A stretch of 64,000 bases of DNA from Massilia pinisoli (GTDB lineage: Bacteria; Pseudomonadota; Gammaproteobacteria; Burkholderiales; Burkholderiaceae_D), in contig NZ_JANUGW010000012.1 of NCBI RefSeq assembly GCF_024753285.1, forward strand, positions 62,001 through 126,000. Direction: 5' to 3'. Under the pieces are notes generated by a model. It had not been told where the DNA came from, made no database searches, and worked only from the letters and a program-made list of their open reading frames with translations. The first letter of the stretch is position 1. The number at the start of each line of letters is the position of its first letter. The position numbers were made by a program, and so were the translations under genes. This document shows, in pieces, positions 56,352-64,000 of this stretch.

Positions 56352-57375
56352 TGTTCTTCCTTACGTTGAGCGCCAGCGAGCGGATCGGATCGCCCGGCTG
56401 GCAATGCAGCAGTTGGAGTTCGCGCACGGATAGCGCGACCTTGCGGCCGCCGTCGCAGGCCTGGGTAAGGACCATGCGAAAATCGTCGAGCTTCGTGTTG
56501 GAGACGAGCGTGACTTCGCACTCGCCTTCCGGCTGGCCTTCCTCGGCCGTCGCCAGGATGCTGTCGCGCACGGCGCGCAGCTCGGCCACGCGGCCCTGCA
56601 GCACGGGGCCCGCGTCGAAGATGTCGACGTAGCCCTCGTAGTGCATGCCTTCCTGCTCCAGCAGTTTGCGGGCCGGGAGCGTGGAGCGGTGCACCTGGCC
56701 GATCACGGCCTGCGCGTCTTCCGGCAGGTACGCGACGTACAGCGGCTGGCGCGGCATCAGCTCCGCGATGAACGATTTTTTACCCAGCGCCGTGAGGCCG
56801 TCGACGTGGTTGAAATCCATCTTGAAGAAGTGGCGGCCCAGGCCTTCGTAGAACGGCGACGTGCCGTCTTCCGCCTGGTAGCCGCGCATCTCGGCGATGA
56901 TCTTTTCCGTGAACAGGTGCTGGAACTGCGCCATGAACAGGAAGCGGCTCTTCGACAGCCACTTGCCGTTGTAGCCCGTGCGGTATTCCGGCATCAGGAA
57001 CAGCGAACACAGTTCCGTCGATCCGGTCAGGTCGTTCGACAGGTACAGCGTGTCCATGCGGGTGAACACGTTCAGTTCGCGGCTGGAGTGCACCAGGGTG
57101 CCGATGCGGTAGTTATAAAACGGCTCCGTCAGGCCGACGGCGGCCTTGATGGCGCACACGCCGGCCAGGCGGCCATTCGACGTGTCTTCCATCACGAACA
57201 TGTAGTCGCGTTCCTCGGGCGGGATCGTCTGCGCGAACGATGCCACCGCGGTCTCGACGCGCTCGCCCAGCATGGCGCGGTCCGGCTTCAGCGTGGTCAT
57301 GCCGCTGCCGACCTGGCGCGCCATCTCGATCAGCGGATCGATGTCGTTCAGGGTGATTGCGCGGATTACGAGCAT
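56344..57375 (-). CDS. aruG: Arginine/ornithine N-succinyltransferase, beta subunit
   Basis: A 343-residue AstA-family protein of GNAT-like fold, MLVIRAITLNDIDPLIEMARQVGSG. It pairs with the gene upstream as the second subunit of the succinyltransferase found in Pseudomonas (AruF-AruG), which succinylates arginine from succinyl-CoA. Shared family segments include ELNVFTRMDTLYLSNDLTG, LGRHFFKMDFNHVDGL and DIFDAGPVLQ. The ATG at 57375 follows GAGGAACCC and was chosen over an upstream one. It overlaps astD by 8 nt. Which of the two genes is F and which G was set by order and resemblance. Confidence 0.9.
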   Translation of the reverse strand: MLVIRAITLNDIDPLIEMARQVGSGMTTLKPDRAMLGERVETAVASFAQTIPPEERDYMFVMEDTSNGRLAGVCAIKAAVGLTEPFYNYRIGTLVHSSRELNVFTRMDTLYLSNDLTGSTELCSLFLMPEYRTGYNGKWLSKSRFLFMAQFQHLFTEKIIAEMRGYQAEDGTSPFYEGLGRHFFKMDFNHVDGLTALGKKSFIAELMPRQPLYVAYLPEDAQAVIGQVHRSTLPARKLLEQEGMHYEGYVDIFDAGPVLQGRVAELRAVRDSILATAEEGQPEGECEVTLVSNTKLDDFRMVLTQACDGGRKVALSVRELQLLHCQPGDPIRSLALNVRKNNG

Positions 57376-57400
57376 GGGTTCCTCATGATTGTCCTTCACG

Positions 57401-58441
57401 TCAGATGCGTACGCAGATGACGCTGTCGCCGGTCGCGACGCCCAGCGCCTCGCGTGCCGCGGGCGGCAGGCAGATGGCGTCCGAGCTCTCGGCCGGGTCG
57501 CACGGCAGCACGATCGCGCGGAACTTGCGCTCGCTGCTGGCCACCGCGTAATTCACCATCGCGGCCTTGCCGCCGCGCGTGGGCGGCTGCAGTTCCGCGT
57601 TCGCCACCTTCTTCACCATCGAGCCCGAGAACGAATGCAGCGCGTGCTTGTGCGCCTGCAGGATCGGGCCGCCGTCGAAGATGTCGATGTATTCGTCGGC
57701 CTCGAAGCCCTCTTCCGTCAGCAGGTCGAACGCGAGTTCGCCGCTCGGATGGATCTGGCCCATCACGGCCTGCGCGGGCCCTGGCAGCAGCGGCACGTAC
57801 ACGGGATAGTGCGGCATCAGCTCGACGATCAGCGTGCGGTTGCGGGCGCCGCCGATCGTGCGCTCCGCATCGAGGAAATCCATCTTGAAGAACTTGCGGC
57901 CCAGCGCATCCCAGAACGGCGACTGGCCGTGTTCGTCGGTGACGCCCGCCAGCGGCACGAAGAAGCGGTCGCCGAAGCGGTGCGGCGCCAGCACGGCATA
58001 CAGCAGGCGGGCACGCGACAGCAGCGCCGCTTCGTGCCCCGCCGTGGCGCTGTGGCGGATATAAAAGCCGGACAGCTGCGAATACGCCGTCAGCTCCGAG
58101 CACAACGTCAGTGCGTGCACGCTGTGGCTGATGTTCAGGTCGCGCGAGACCTGCTGGATCACATCGTTACGGAACGCGAAATAGGTGCCGTTGGAGCCGG
58201 CCGACGCGTGGATCGCGGCGGTGCCGACCAGCTCGCGGGACTCGACGTCTTCGAGCACGAACAGGTAGGACTCTTCGCTGGGGATGTCGACGTGGGCGGC
58301 GAACGACGCCACCGAACGCTCCACGAACGCGGCGATCTTTTCGCGCGTGCGCGGCAGGGTGTGCACTCCCGGCGTGGACGCGGCAAGCAGCGTCTCGAGG
58401 GCGCCGACATCCGCTGGTTCTACCGGACGAACTACGTACAT
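57401..58441 (-). CDS. aruF: Arginine/ornithine N-succinyltransferase, alpha subunit
   Basis: A 346-residue AstA-family protein, MYVVRPVEPADVGALETLLA. Conserved positions match the beta subunit gene (LNISHSVHALTLCSELTAYS, LGRKFFKMDFLDAERTI, YIDIFDGGPILQAHKH), but overall similarity is clearly lower, as expected for an ancient duplication. Enterics have a single astA instead. The ATG at 58441 has GGGAGAATCC upstream. It lies 77 nt after the astC stop and 25 nt before aruG. Confidence 0.9.
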   Translation of the reverse strand: MYVVRPVEPADVGALETLLAASTPGVHTLPRTREKIAAFVERSVASFAAHVDIPSEESYLFVLEDVESRELVGTAAIHASAGSNGTYFAFRNDVIQQVSRDLNISHSVHALTLCSELTAYSQLSGFYIRHSATAGHEAALLSRARLLYAVLAPHRFGDRFFVPLAGVTDEHGQSPFWDALGRKFFKMDFLDAERTIGGARNRTLIVELMPHYPVYVPLLPGPAQAVMGQIHPSGELAFDLLTEEGFEADEYIDIFDGGPILQAHKHALHSFSGSMVKKVANAELQPPTRGGKAAMVNYAVASSERKFRAIVLPCDPAESSDAICLPPAAREALGVATGDSVICVRI

Positions 58442-58518
58442 GGATTCTCCCGACAAAGGCATCGAACGGACGGAGCCGGCCGGGCTGGGGTTGCCCCCTT
58501 CCGGCCGGGAATGGCGGC

Positions 58519-59760
58519 TTAGCCGGCGAGGAACGCGTCGGCGGCCTGGCGCATCAGCCGGTCGGCTTCAGCGATCTGCTCGTCCGACACGATCAGCGCC
58601 GGTGCCAGGCGGACGACGTCCGGACCGGCGATCAGCAGCATCAGGCCCAGTTTTTCCGCGACCTTCGTGTAGTCCTTCGACTTGCCCTTGTAGCCGTCGG
58701 CCATCGGCAGGCCGATCAGCAGGCCTTTACCGCGCGGCTTGGCGAACAGTTGCGGGTAGTCGGCGACCAGCTTCTCCAGGTTCGCGAACACCTTCGCGCT
58801 CGCCTCGCGCACGCGCGCCAGGAACGCGGGCTGGTTGATCTGTTCGATCACGTTCAGCGCGACGGTCGTCGCCAGCGGATTGCCGCCGTACGTCGTGCCG
58901 TGCGTGCCCACGGTGAAGTGCTTGCCGACTTCGTTCGTCGTCAGCATCGCGCCGATCGGGTAGCCGTTACCGAGGGCCTTGGCCGACGTCAGGATGTCCG
59001 GCGTGACGCCCACGTTCATGTAGTCGTACAGCGCGCCCGTGCGGCCCACGCCCGACTGCACTTCGTCGAACACGAGCAGCGCGCCCGTCTTGTCGCACAG
59101 TTCGCGCAGCGTCTTCAGGAATTCGACGTCGCCCGGGATCACGCCGCCTTCGCCCTGGATCGGCTCGACGATCACGGCGGCCACGTCGTCGGTGATGGCG
59201 GCGCGTGCGGACTCGATGTCGTTGTAGTTGATGTGGTTGATTTCCGGCGGCAGCGGCTCGAAGCCTTCGGTGTATTTCGACTGGCCGCCGACCGACACGG
59301 TGAACAGCGTGCGGCCGTGGAACGAGGAATAGCACGACACGATGCGCGACTTGTGCGGGCCGAACTTGTCGTGCGCGTACTTGCGGGCCAGCTTCAGCGC
59401 GGCTTCGTTGGCTTCCGCGCCGGAGTTGCAGAAGAAGGCGCGGTCGGCGAACGTCGCTTCCGTCAGCGCGGCGCCCAGGCGCAGCACGGGCTCGTTCGTG
59501 TAGCCGTTACCGAGGTGCCACAGCGTGTTGATCTGGCGGGTCATCGCGTCGACCAGCACCGGGTTGCAGTGGCCCAGGCTCGAGACGGCGATGCCGGAGG
59601 TGAAGTCGAGGTAATGCTTGCCTTCCTGGTCCCACACGTCCAGGCCCGAAGCGCGCACCGGAACCATCGCGGCCGGCGCATAGGTCGGGACGAGCACCTC
59701 GTCGAAAGTCTGACGTGTGACAGGCCGCGTGGTGACACCCGATTCGAGCTTAGCATTCAT
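58519..59760 (-). CDS. astC: Succinylornithine / acetylornithine aminotransferase
   Basis: A 413-residue class III PLP aminotransferase. It has the cofactor lysine Lys261 in TSAKALGNGYP, the phosphate-site CNSGAEANEAALKLARKY, and VIVEPIQGEGGVIP and LLVFDEVQSGVGRTG before it. In this operon it should convert succinylornithine to succinylglutamate semialdehyde. It may also serve as ArgD for biosynthesis, as in Pseudomonas AruC. The ATG at 59760 follows GAGGAAAACGTC. It is the first gene of the AST operon, with a TATAAT and ArgR-like site upstream. Confidence 0.94.
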   Translation of the reverse strand: MNAKLESGVTTRPVTRQTFDEVLVPTYAPAAMVPVRASGLDVWDQEGKHYLDFTSGIAVSSLGHCNPVLVDAMTRQINTLWHLGNGYTNEPVLRLGAALTEATFADRAFFCNSGAEANEAALKLARKYAHDKFGPHKSRIVSCYSSFHGRTLFTVSVGGQSKYTEGFEPLPPEINHINYNDIESARAAITDDVAAVIVEPIQGEGGVIPGDVEFLKTLRELCDKTGALLVFDEVQSGVGRTGALYDYMNVGVTPDILTSAKALGNGYPIGAMLTTNEVGKHFTVGTHGTTYGGNPLATTVALNVIEQINQPAFLARVREASAKVFANLEKLVADYPQLFAKPRGKGLLIGLPMADGYKGKSKDYTKVAEKLGLMLLIAGPDVVRLAPALIVSDEQIAEADRLMRQAADAFLAG

Positions 59761-59820
59761 GACGTTTTCCTCATCCAAATAAAAGATTGCGCGGACTCCA
59801 GCAGCCGCGCCGAGCGATCC

Positions 59821-59864
59821 ATTATAGAGAAGCCAAACCTTGCCGTTCTTTCCAAACTGCGACA
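59821..59864 (-). promoter_or_regulatory. astC promoter with ArgR (AraC-type) half-site
   Basis: On the minus strand, TGTCGC then 8 nt then AA (59864 down to 59849) matches the half-site consensus described for Pseudomonas aeruginosa ArgR (TGTCGC-N8-AA). A perfect -10 hexamer TATAAT follows at 59826-59821, but no good -35 can be found at normal spacing, which suits an activator-dependent promoter. The site would overlap the -35 position. A second half-site is only faintly visible. Confidence 0.55.
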
Positions 59865-59921
59865 GGCATTTTCATTTTTGGACGAGCAACTTTTAAAGAT
59901 GCTTGAAAAACAATGAAATTG

Positions 59922-60860
59922 TTATTGGCTGAGCTTGCGCTGACGCTCTTCGCGGGGCGTGTTGCCGAACAGGGCGCCGAAGGCCGTGGAGAAGTGGGAA
60001 CCGGACGAGAAGCCGCACATCAGCCCCACCTGCACGATGGAGTGGTTGGTGTCGCGCAGCAGCTGGCGCGCCCGTTGCAGGCGCAGTTCGAGGTAGTAGC
60101 GCGACGGCAGGCTGCCCAGGTATTGCTTGAACAACCGCTCCAGCTGGCGGCGCGATACCCCGGCCAGTTGCGCGATGTCGTCGGTCGACAGCGGTTCCTC
60201 GATATTCGCTTCCATCAGCGTGACGGCTTCCGTCAGCTTCGGCTGCAGCACGCCGAAGCGGGCCTGCAACGCGACGCGCTGGCGCTCGTCCGGGCCGCGC
60301 ACGCGGTCCACGCACAGGATTTCCTTCACCTGCGCCTGGACTGTCGCGCCGAACAGCAGGTCGACGAGCGTCAGCGCGAAGTCGATGCTCGCAGCGCCGC
60401 CGCAGCACGTGACGCGAGTGCCGTCGATCTCGTACAGGTGCGGGCTCAGCAGGGCCTGGTCGGCGCGCATGTCGACGTCGGGATACAGCGACCACGGCAG
60501 CGCCGCGCGCGCACCGTTCAGCGCGCCCGCCTCCGCCAGCCAGAGCACGCCGGCGCCGACGCCGCCCCAGCACGGCGCCGCGCGGCAGCGGGCGACGACG
60601 GTACGCAGGTTGGCGGGTCGCAATGCGACCTCGGCCTCGTCCGCGACGAGCAGCACGAGGTGCCACAGGCGCTGGTCGGCCGTGAACTTGTCGGGCGTGC
60701 GCACGTCCACGTGCAGGCGCTCCGGCCCCAGCAGCTTGGCCGCCAGCCGCAGCGGCTGCACGAGGCCGGACCACGTCAGCGCATCCGGTTCGCCCGCATG
60801 CACGAGCAACACGCGCAGCGGCGCCTCCTGCGCAAGGCGGGACAGTTCAAGCGGCTGCAT
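59922..60860 (-). CDS. ArgR-like AraC-family regulator of arginine catabolism
   Basis: A 312-residue regulator. The N-terminal domain resembles the DJ-1/PfpI amidase-like domain of the GlxA group (about residues 15-190). The C-terminal AraC DNA-binding domain has both helix-turn-helix segments: ISTDDIAQLAGVSRRQLERLFKQ-like text (LSTDDIAQLAGVSRRQLERLF), then SIVQVGLMCGFSSGSHFSTAF. This layout is that of Pseudomonas ArgR, which activates the aru operon and gdhB. It is placed directly upstream of the operon on the same strand, 161 bp from astC. Its own gene follows the DMT gene by 18 nt. Confidence 0.88.
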   Translation of the reverse strand: MQPLELSRLAQEAPLRVLLVHAGEPDALTWSGLVQPLRLAAKLLGPERLHVDVRTPDKFTADQRLWHLVLLVADEAEVALRPANLRTVVARCRAAPCWGGVGAGVLWLAEAGALNGARAALPWSLYPDVDMRADQALLSPHLYEIDGTRVTCCGGAASIDFALTLVDLLFGATVQAQVKEILCVDRVRGPDERQRVALQARFGVLQPKLTEAVTLMEANIEEPLSTDDIAQLAGVSRRQLERLFKQYLGSLPSRYYLELRLQRARQLLRDTNHSIVQVGLMCGFSSGSHFSTAFGALFGNTPREERQRKLSQ

Positions 60861-60878
60861 CGATACGAACTGGGGTCA

Positions 60879-61784
60879 TCACTCGGGGGCGAGCACGGCG
60901 GGCGGCCGGCTCTCGGCATTCCATTGGCTGACAATCATACCGGAGATCAACAATGCGGCGCCGACCCAGCCGCGGGCACCCATCGCCTCCCCGAGCCAGA
61001 AATACGCGAAGAACGCGGCGCCGCCGGGCTCGAACGCATAGATGACGGCCGCCTCGTTGGCGCTCGTGCGCGCCTGGCCCCAGGTCTGCATCGAGATGAT
61101 GGCGGCCGTGCACAGCACGCCCAGGTAGGCGACGTTCAGGGCGTAATGTGCGAGCCCGTGGCCGATATGCGCCCAGTAATTCGCGGCCTCCTCGACGCCG
61201 TGAGGCACCTCGCGCGCGACCAGCCACAGCGCGGCGCACAGGGCGACTGTGCCGATCTGCGCGGCCGTCACGCTCATCAGCCGCACGGCGCGGCGCGTGT
61301 AGATTTCCATGACCTTGATGTACGCGCCGAACGTGAGCGCGGCCAGCAGCGCGAGGGTGTCGCCGCGGCCCCAGCCGCCACCGCCATCCCAGCATAGCGC
61401 GACGAGCCCCGCGATCGCGAGCAGCAGCGCGACGACGATGCGGCGCTCCGGCAGCCGGCCGCCCAGCAGACCCAGCAATGGCACGACGAGCACGTTCAGG
61501 CCGCAGATGAAGGCGTTGCGGTTCGACGTCGTCAGCGCGAGGCCTTCCACCTGGAACAGGTAGCAGAAGAACAACAGCAGGCCGAGCGTCGCACCCAGCA
61601 TCAGGTCCGACCGGCGCGCGCGCCAGAGGAAGGGCGAGAGCAGGACGGTCGCGATGGCGAAGCGCGTCACGATGATCCAGACGGGCGAAAAATAAGCGGT
61701 CAATTCCTTCATCGCAGGAAACGTCGTCCCCCATACGAGGACGACGACGACGAGGGCGAGGATGCCGCGCAGATGCTGGGTCAT
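60879..61784 (-). CDS. EamA-family (DMT) transporter
   Basis: A 301-residue inner-membrane protein with ten hydrophobic helices in two five-helix repeats, the EamA/RhaT fold. It starts MTQHLRGILALVVVVLVWGTTFPAMKELTAYF, and AYIKVMEIYTRRAVRLMS marks the middle. The substrate cannot be told; DMT members export amino acids, sugars or metabolites. An amino-acid exporter is tempting because of the arginine genes beside it, but this is only context. The marR gene diverges 96 bp upstream. Confidence 0.85.
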   Translation of the reverse strand: MTQHLRGILALVVVVLVWGTTFPAMKELTAYFSPVWIIVTRFAIATVLLSPFLWRARRSDLMLGATLGLLLFFCYLFQVEGLALTTSNRNAFICGLNVLVVPLLGLLGGRLPERRIVVALLLAIAGLVALCWDGGGGWGRGDTLALLAALTFGAYIKVMEIYTRRAVRLMSVTAAQIGTVALCAALWLVAREVPHGVEEAANYWAHIGHGLAHYALNVAYLGVLCTAAIISMQTWGQARTSANEAAVIYAFEPGGAAFFAYFWLGEAMGARGWVGAALLISGMIVSQWNAESRPPAVLAPE

Positions 61785-61880
61785 GAAAGTGACACGAGTT
61801 CGGGAAGATTGCTATGGTAACGGACGCGGCGGCAACGATGAAGACTGGGGCCGGCGCGCGCTGGCGGCTATAATCGTTTC

Positions 61881-62369
61881 ATGGGTGAACGATATCTGAA
61901 GAGTGTGCGCCTGCTGGCCGAATGCCTGCAAGGATTCGAGCGCTTCGTTGCCGAACCGGTGCGCAGGCACGGGCTGACGCATCCGCAATTCGACATCATC
62001 GCCACCCTCGGCAACACGCCGGGCATGACGTACAAGGAACTGGGCGAGCGCACCCTGATCACGAAGGGCACGCTGACCGGCGTCATCGACCGCCTCGAAC
62101 AGAAGGGCCTGGTGGAACGCGTGCGCAAATGCGACGACAAGCGCTCGTTTCTCGTGCGTCTGACGGCGACCGGCGATACCCTGTTCCACACGGTCTTTCC
62201 GGCCGTGGTTGCGCACGGCAAGCTGCTGTTCGCCGATTATGGCGACGGCGATTTCGAACAACTGGACCACGCGCTGCACCGCCTGCGCACCCGGCTCGAC
62301 GCGCCGGACCTGGCGACCGCGGTGCCTGGCGAACTCCGCGCGGGGCATGTCCCCGCCGACGAAAGATGA
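61881..62369 (+). CDS. MarR-family transcriptional regulator
   Basis: A 162-residue winged-helix regulator. The DNA-binding segment MTYKELGERTLITKGTLTGVIDRLEQKGLVERVRKCDDKRSFLVRLTATG is typical MarR, including the DxR wing. A 17-residue N-terminal helix and a long C-terminal dimerisation helix flank it. It is divergent from the DMT transporter gene, so transporter control in response to a small ligand is a reasonable guess. It is followed after 1 nt by a small hypothetical gene. Confidence 0.9.
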   Translation: MGERYLKSVRLLAECLQGFERFVAEPVRRHGLTHPQFDIIATLGNTPGMTYKELGERTLITKGTLTGVIDRLEQKGLVERVRKCDDKRSFLVRLTATGDTLFHTVFPAVVAHGKLLFADYGDGDFEQLDHALHRLRTRLDAPDLATAVPGELRAGHVPADER

Positions 62370-62370
62370 C

Positions 62371-62652
62371 ATGAAGACTGCCCTGATCGAAGGCAAAAAG
62401 CCTCCCCATTTCGACAAACACATCATCGGCAACCTGTTGCTCGACGTGGCCCCGCCCGCCGAAGTGCGCGACGAACCGATGGTGATCGGCGTGCGCAACG
62501 ACGCCGGCGACATCTACCGCGTGATCGGTGCCGCCACGCTGAACAGCTTCATGAATGCCGTCGAGGAATTGTTCGACCTGGGCCTCAGCGACGAGCTGCA
62601 GGACAAGGAAGAGCAGAAGGACGGCTGCGACGCCATTTTCAGCGAACCCTGA
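62371..62652 (+). CDS. Small hypothetical protein
   Basis: A 93-residue soluble protein I do not recognise. It is acidic toward the C terminus (DELQDKEEQKDGCDAIFSEP). No signal peptide, membrane segment or known motif is visible. It begins ATG at 62371, 2 nt after the marR stop, with a weak GAAAG. An alternative ATG at 62347 overlaps marR. The codon pattern is like that of the neighbours and it is likely co-transcribed with marR and the HDOD gene. Function unknown. Confidence 0.7.
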   Translation: MKTALIEGKKPPHFDKHIIGNLLLDVAPPAEVRDEPMVIGVRNDAGDIYRVIGAATLNSFMNAVEELFDLGLSDELQDKEEQKDGCDAIFSEP

Positions 62653-62681
62653 CGACCTGCCCGGGGGTATAATTTTTTCCC

Positions 62682-63518
62682 ATGGACAGAATCGACGCCC
62701 TCAAGAGCATTGCCGCGCAAGCCGGGCGCGGCGACCTTCATTTTCCGACCCACGTCGACGCGACGCTGAAGCTGCAGCGCGCGCTCGCCGACCCCGACTG
62801 CCACATCGACGAAGCGGCGCGCCTCGTCCAGACGGAACCCCTGCTGGCCGCACGCACCGTCGCCATCGCCAACTCGGCCGCCTATAACCGCTTCGGCAAC
62901 GACGTCACCAACGTCAAGGCGGCCGTCGCGCGCGTGGGCTTCCGCACCCTGGGTGCGCTCGCCGCCGCCGTCATCGTGCGCCAGCTCGCGGGCGAAATCC
63001 ACGACCCCGAGCTGCGTGCGAAAGCCGACCAGTTGTGGCTGCACTCGACCCACGTGGCCGCGCTGTCCCAGGTGATCGCGCGGCGCGTGTCGTTCGTCGA
63101 TCCGGAAACGGCGATGTTCGCCGGCATCGTGCACGAGGTCGGCGGCTTTTACCTGCTGTCGCGTGCGGTCGAATTCCCGGGCCTGCTGGACGGCGGTGCC
63201 GACGAGTGGATCGAACATGGCGAGACCGCGATCGGCCGCGGCGTCCTCCTCAAGCTGGGCGTGCCCGCCCCCGTCATGGGCGCCATCGAAGCGCTGTGGA
63301 ACGGCATGCGCGCCCTGCCTCCGGAAACGCTGGGCGACACGCTGCTGCTGGCCAACGACTTGGCGCCCGTCGCCTCGCCGCTGCTCGAACGCGATCCGGG
63401 CGTGAGCGGCGTGCAAGTGGGCGCCACCATTGACTTCGCCGTCGGCGAAGGCACGCTCTCCTCGATCCTCGAAGAATCCGAGGACGAAGTCCACAGCCTC
63501 ACGGCCGCCCTGGCCTGA
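62682..63518 (+). CDS. HDOD-domain protein
   Basis: A 278-residue protein in which an HDOD (metal-dependent-hydrolase-output-like) domain covers most of the length. The motifs include LVQTEPLLAARTVAIANSAAYNR, VTNVKAAVARVGFRTLGALA and DPETAMFAGIVHEVGGFYLLSRA. HDOD proteins act as signalling outputs near chemotaxis and c-di-GMP networks and in DNA damage or motility control; the molecular role here is unknown. It starts ATG at 62682, 29 nt after the small hypothetical. The 196-bp region that follows (63519-63714) carries a small hairpin but no gene. Confidence 0.88.
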   Translation: MDRIDALKSIAAQAGRGDLHFPTHVDATLKLQRALADPDCHIDEAARLVQTEPLLAARTVAIANSAAYNRFGNDVTNVKAAVARVGFRTLGALAAAVIVRQLAGEIHDPELRAKADQLWLHSTHVAALSQVIARRVSFVDPETAMFAGIVHEVGGFYLLSRAVEFPGLLDGGADEWIEHGETAIGRGVLLKLGVPAPVMGAIEALWNGMRALPPETLGDTLLLANDLAPVASPLLERDPGVSGVQVGATIDFAVGEGTLSSILEESEDEVHSLTAALA

Positions 63519-63714
63519 TCCCCTGCCCCTGCCTGGCATCGACCGCCCCATGCGGTCGGTGTGCTGCCGTACATATGTGACTTTTTAGTCATTTACTTTC
63601 ATCTTGTTACATTCCTTACCGATTGAGAACTTCTCTTAGGGAAACATGGTGCTATCTTGGCCATATTGCGATTCACGACGAATCGCGAGCCCCGAGAACA
63701 CTAAGGAGTGAACC

Positions 63715-64000
63715 ATGAAAAAACTGCTGCTCGCACTGATCGCCACCTCCGCCGTCGCCGGCGCCGCCCAAGCCCAGACCAATGCACCGCGCGCCTACGT
63801 GGGCGTCGGCGCTGCCACGGCCAACAACCAGACCTCCGACAGCTACAAGACCGGCGGCAAGATCTACGGCGGTTACAACGTCGACCAGAATTGGGGCGTG
63901 GAAGCGGGTTACACGGACTTCGGCAAGGAAAACGTCGGCGCCGGTAACGTGAAGGGTTCCGGTACCTATGTCGCCGGCAAGTACAACGTCCCGCTGGGCG
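63715..64000 (+). CDS. Outer-membrane beta-barrel protein, cut by window edge
   Basis: The first 95 codons of an outer-membrane protein: a signal peptide (MKKLLLALIATSAVAGAAQA), then alternating strands such as RAYVGVGAATANNQ, KIYGGYNVDQNWGVEAGYTDFGKE and GTYVAGKYNVPLG, the opening of an OmpA-N/OmpW-like small barrel (beta-barrel OMP superfamily). A strong AAGGAGTGAACC site precedes the start. An AT-rich, promoter-like stretch lies at about 63570-63670. The rest is beyond the window. Confidence 0.8.
   Translation, partial: MKKLLLALIATSAVAGAAQAQTNAPRAYVGVGAATANNQTSDSYKTGGKIYGGYNVDQNWGVEAGYTDFGKENVGAGNVKGSGTYVAGKYNVPLG

Noticed and set aside
63540..63565. A hairpin (GACCGC/GCGGTC) after the HDOD gene as a terminator
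   Set aside because: The stem is short and no T run follows; evidence is too weak.
1..64000. tRNA or rRNA genes
   Set aside because: No cloverleaf-like or rRNA-like sequence was recognised. A tRNAscan and Rfam search would settle it.

Overview
The window is about 64 kb of very GC-rich, densely coded bacterial chromosome. Nothing in it looks like a phage, plasmid or integrated element. The gene set suggests a Gram-negative betaproteobacterium, most likely Oxalobacteraceae of the Massilia/Telluria type: TonB-dependent receptors, a porin, several chemotaxis proteins, NsrR-Hmp, the AST arginine pathway with a two-subunit succinyltransferase, a nudJ-mnmA pair, and small dispersed palindromic repeats. 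This placement is inferred from gene content, not from a marker gene.

Region 1 (1-9.2 kb): a three-gene proton-translocating transhydrogenase (pntAA-pntAB-pntB, running off the left edge); a Nudix hydrolase and the tRNA thiolase mnmA; an orphan CheW facing a receiver-like protein that lacks its phosphoacceptor aspartate; a flap-endonuclease-like protein; a glutathione transferase; and a chemoreceptor. Region 2 (9.3-16.5 kb): a secreted CocE-type hydrolase, a frameshifted DUF72 gene, and an iron block. The iron block has feoA-feoB plus a Cys-rich FeoB-associated protein, divergent from bfd, a PepSY membrane protein and bacterioferritin, with two Fur-like boxes between. Region 3 (16.5-19.7 kb): a likely operon of chemoreceptor, small PstS-like periplasmic protein and porin, with an inverted repeat just upstream. 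This is the best candidate for a poorly described system.

Region 4 (19.8-28.5 kb): a sucrose-utilisation locus like the Xanthomonas sux locus, with a LacI regulator, TonB receptor, amylosucrase or sucrose hydrolase, MFS symporter and two paralogous PfkB kinases, with TTGCAA-type operators. Region 5 (28.5-46.4 kb): a GST, purB, a second TonB receptor, cytochrome b561 with two YceI proteins, a glycine-zipper stress protein built from four exact 60-residue repeats, a GlsB-type protein, a cardiolipin-synthase-like phospholipase D, an S46 dipeptidyl peptidase, an aminotransferase, an alpha/beta hydrolase, an amino-acid permease, and nsrR-hmp with matching NsrR-like sites.

Region 6 (46.4-64 kb): an old yellow enzyme, then the arginine succinyltransferase operon astC-aruF-aruG-astD-astB with a giant NAD-glutamate dehydrogenase inserted before astE, under an ArgR-like AraC regulator and a promoter with a consensus-like ArgR half-site. 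A DMT exporter, a MarR regulator, a small hypothetical, an HDOD protein and a truncated outer-membrane protein follow. A family of GTAGGGTGGACGG hairpin repeats occurs at three gene 3' ends (about 12.1, 30.7 and 46.4 kb). I saw no tRNA, rRNA, CRISPR array or transposase.
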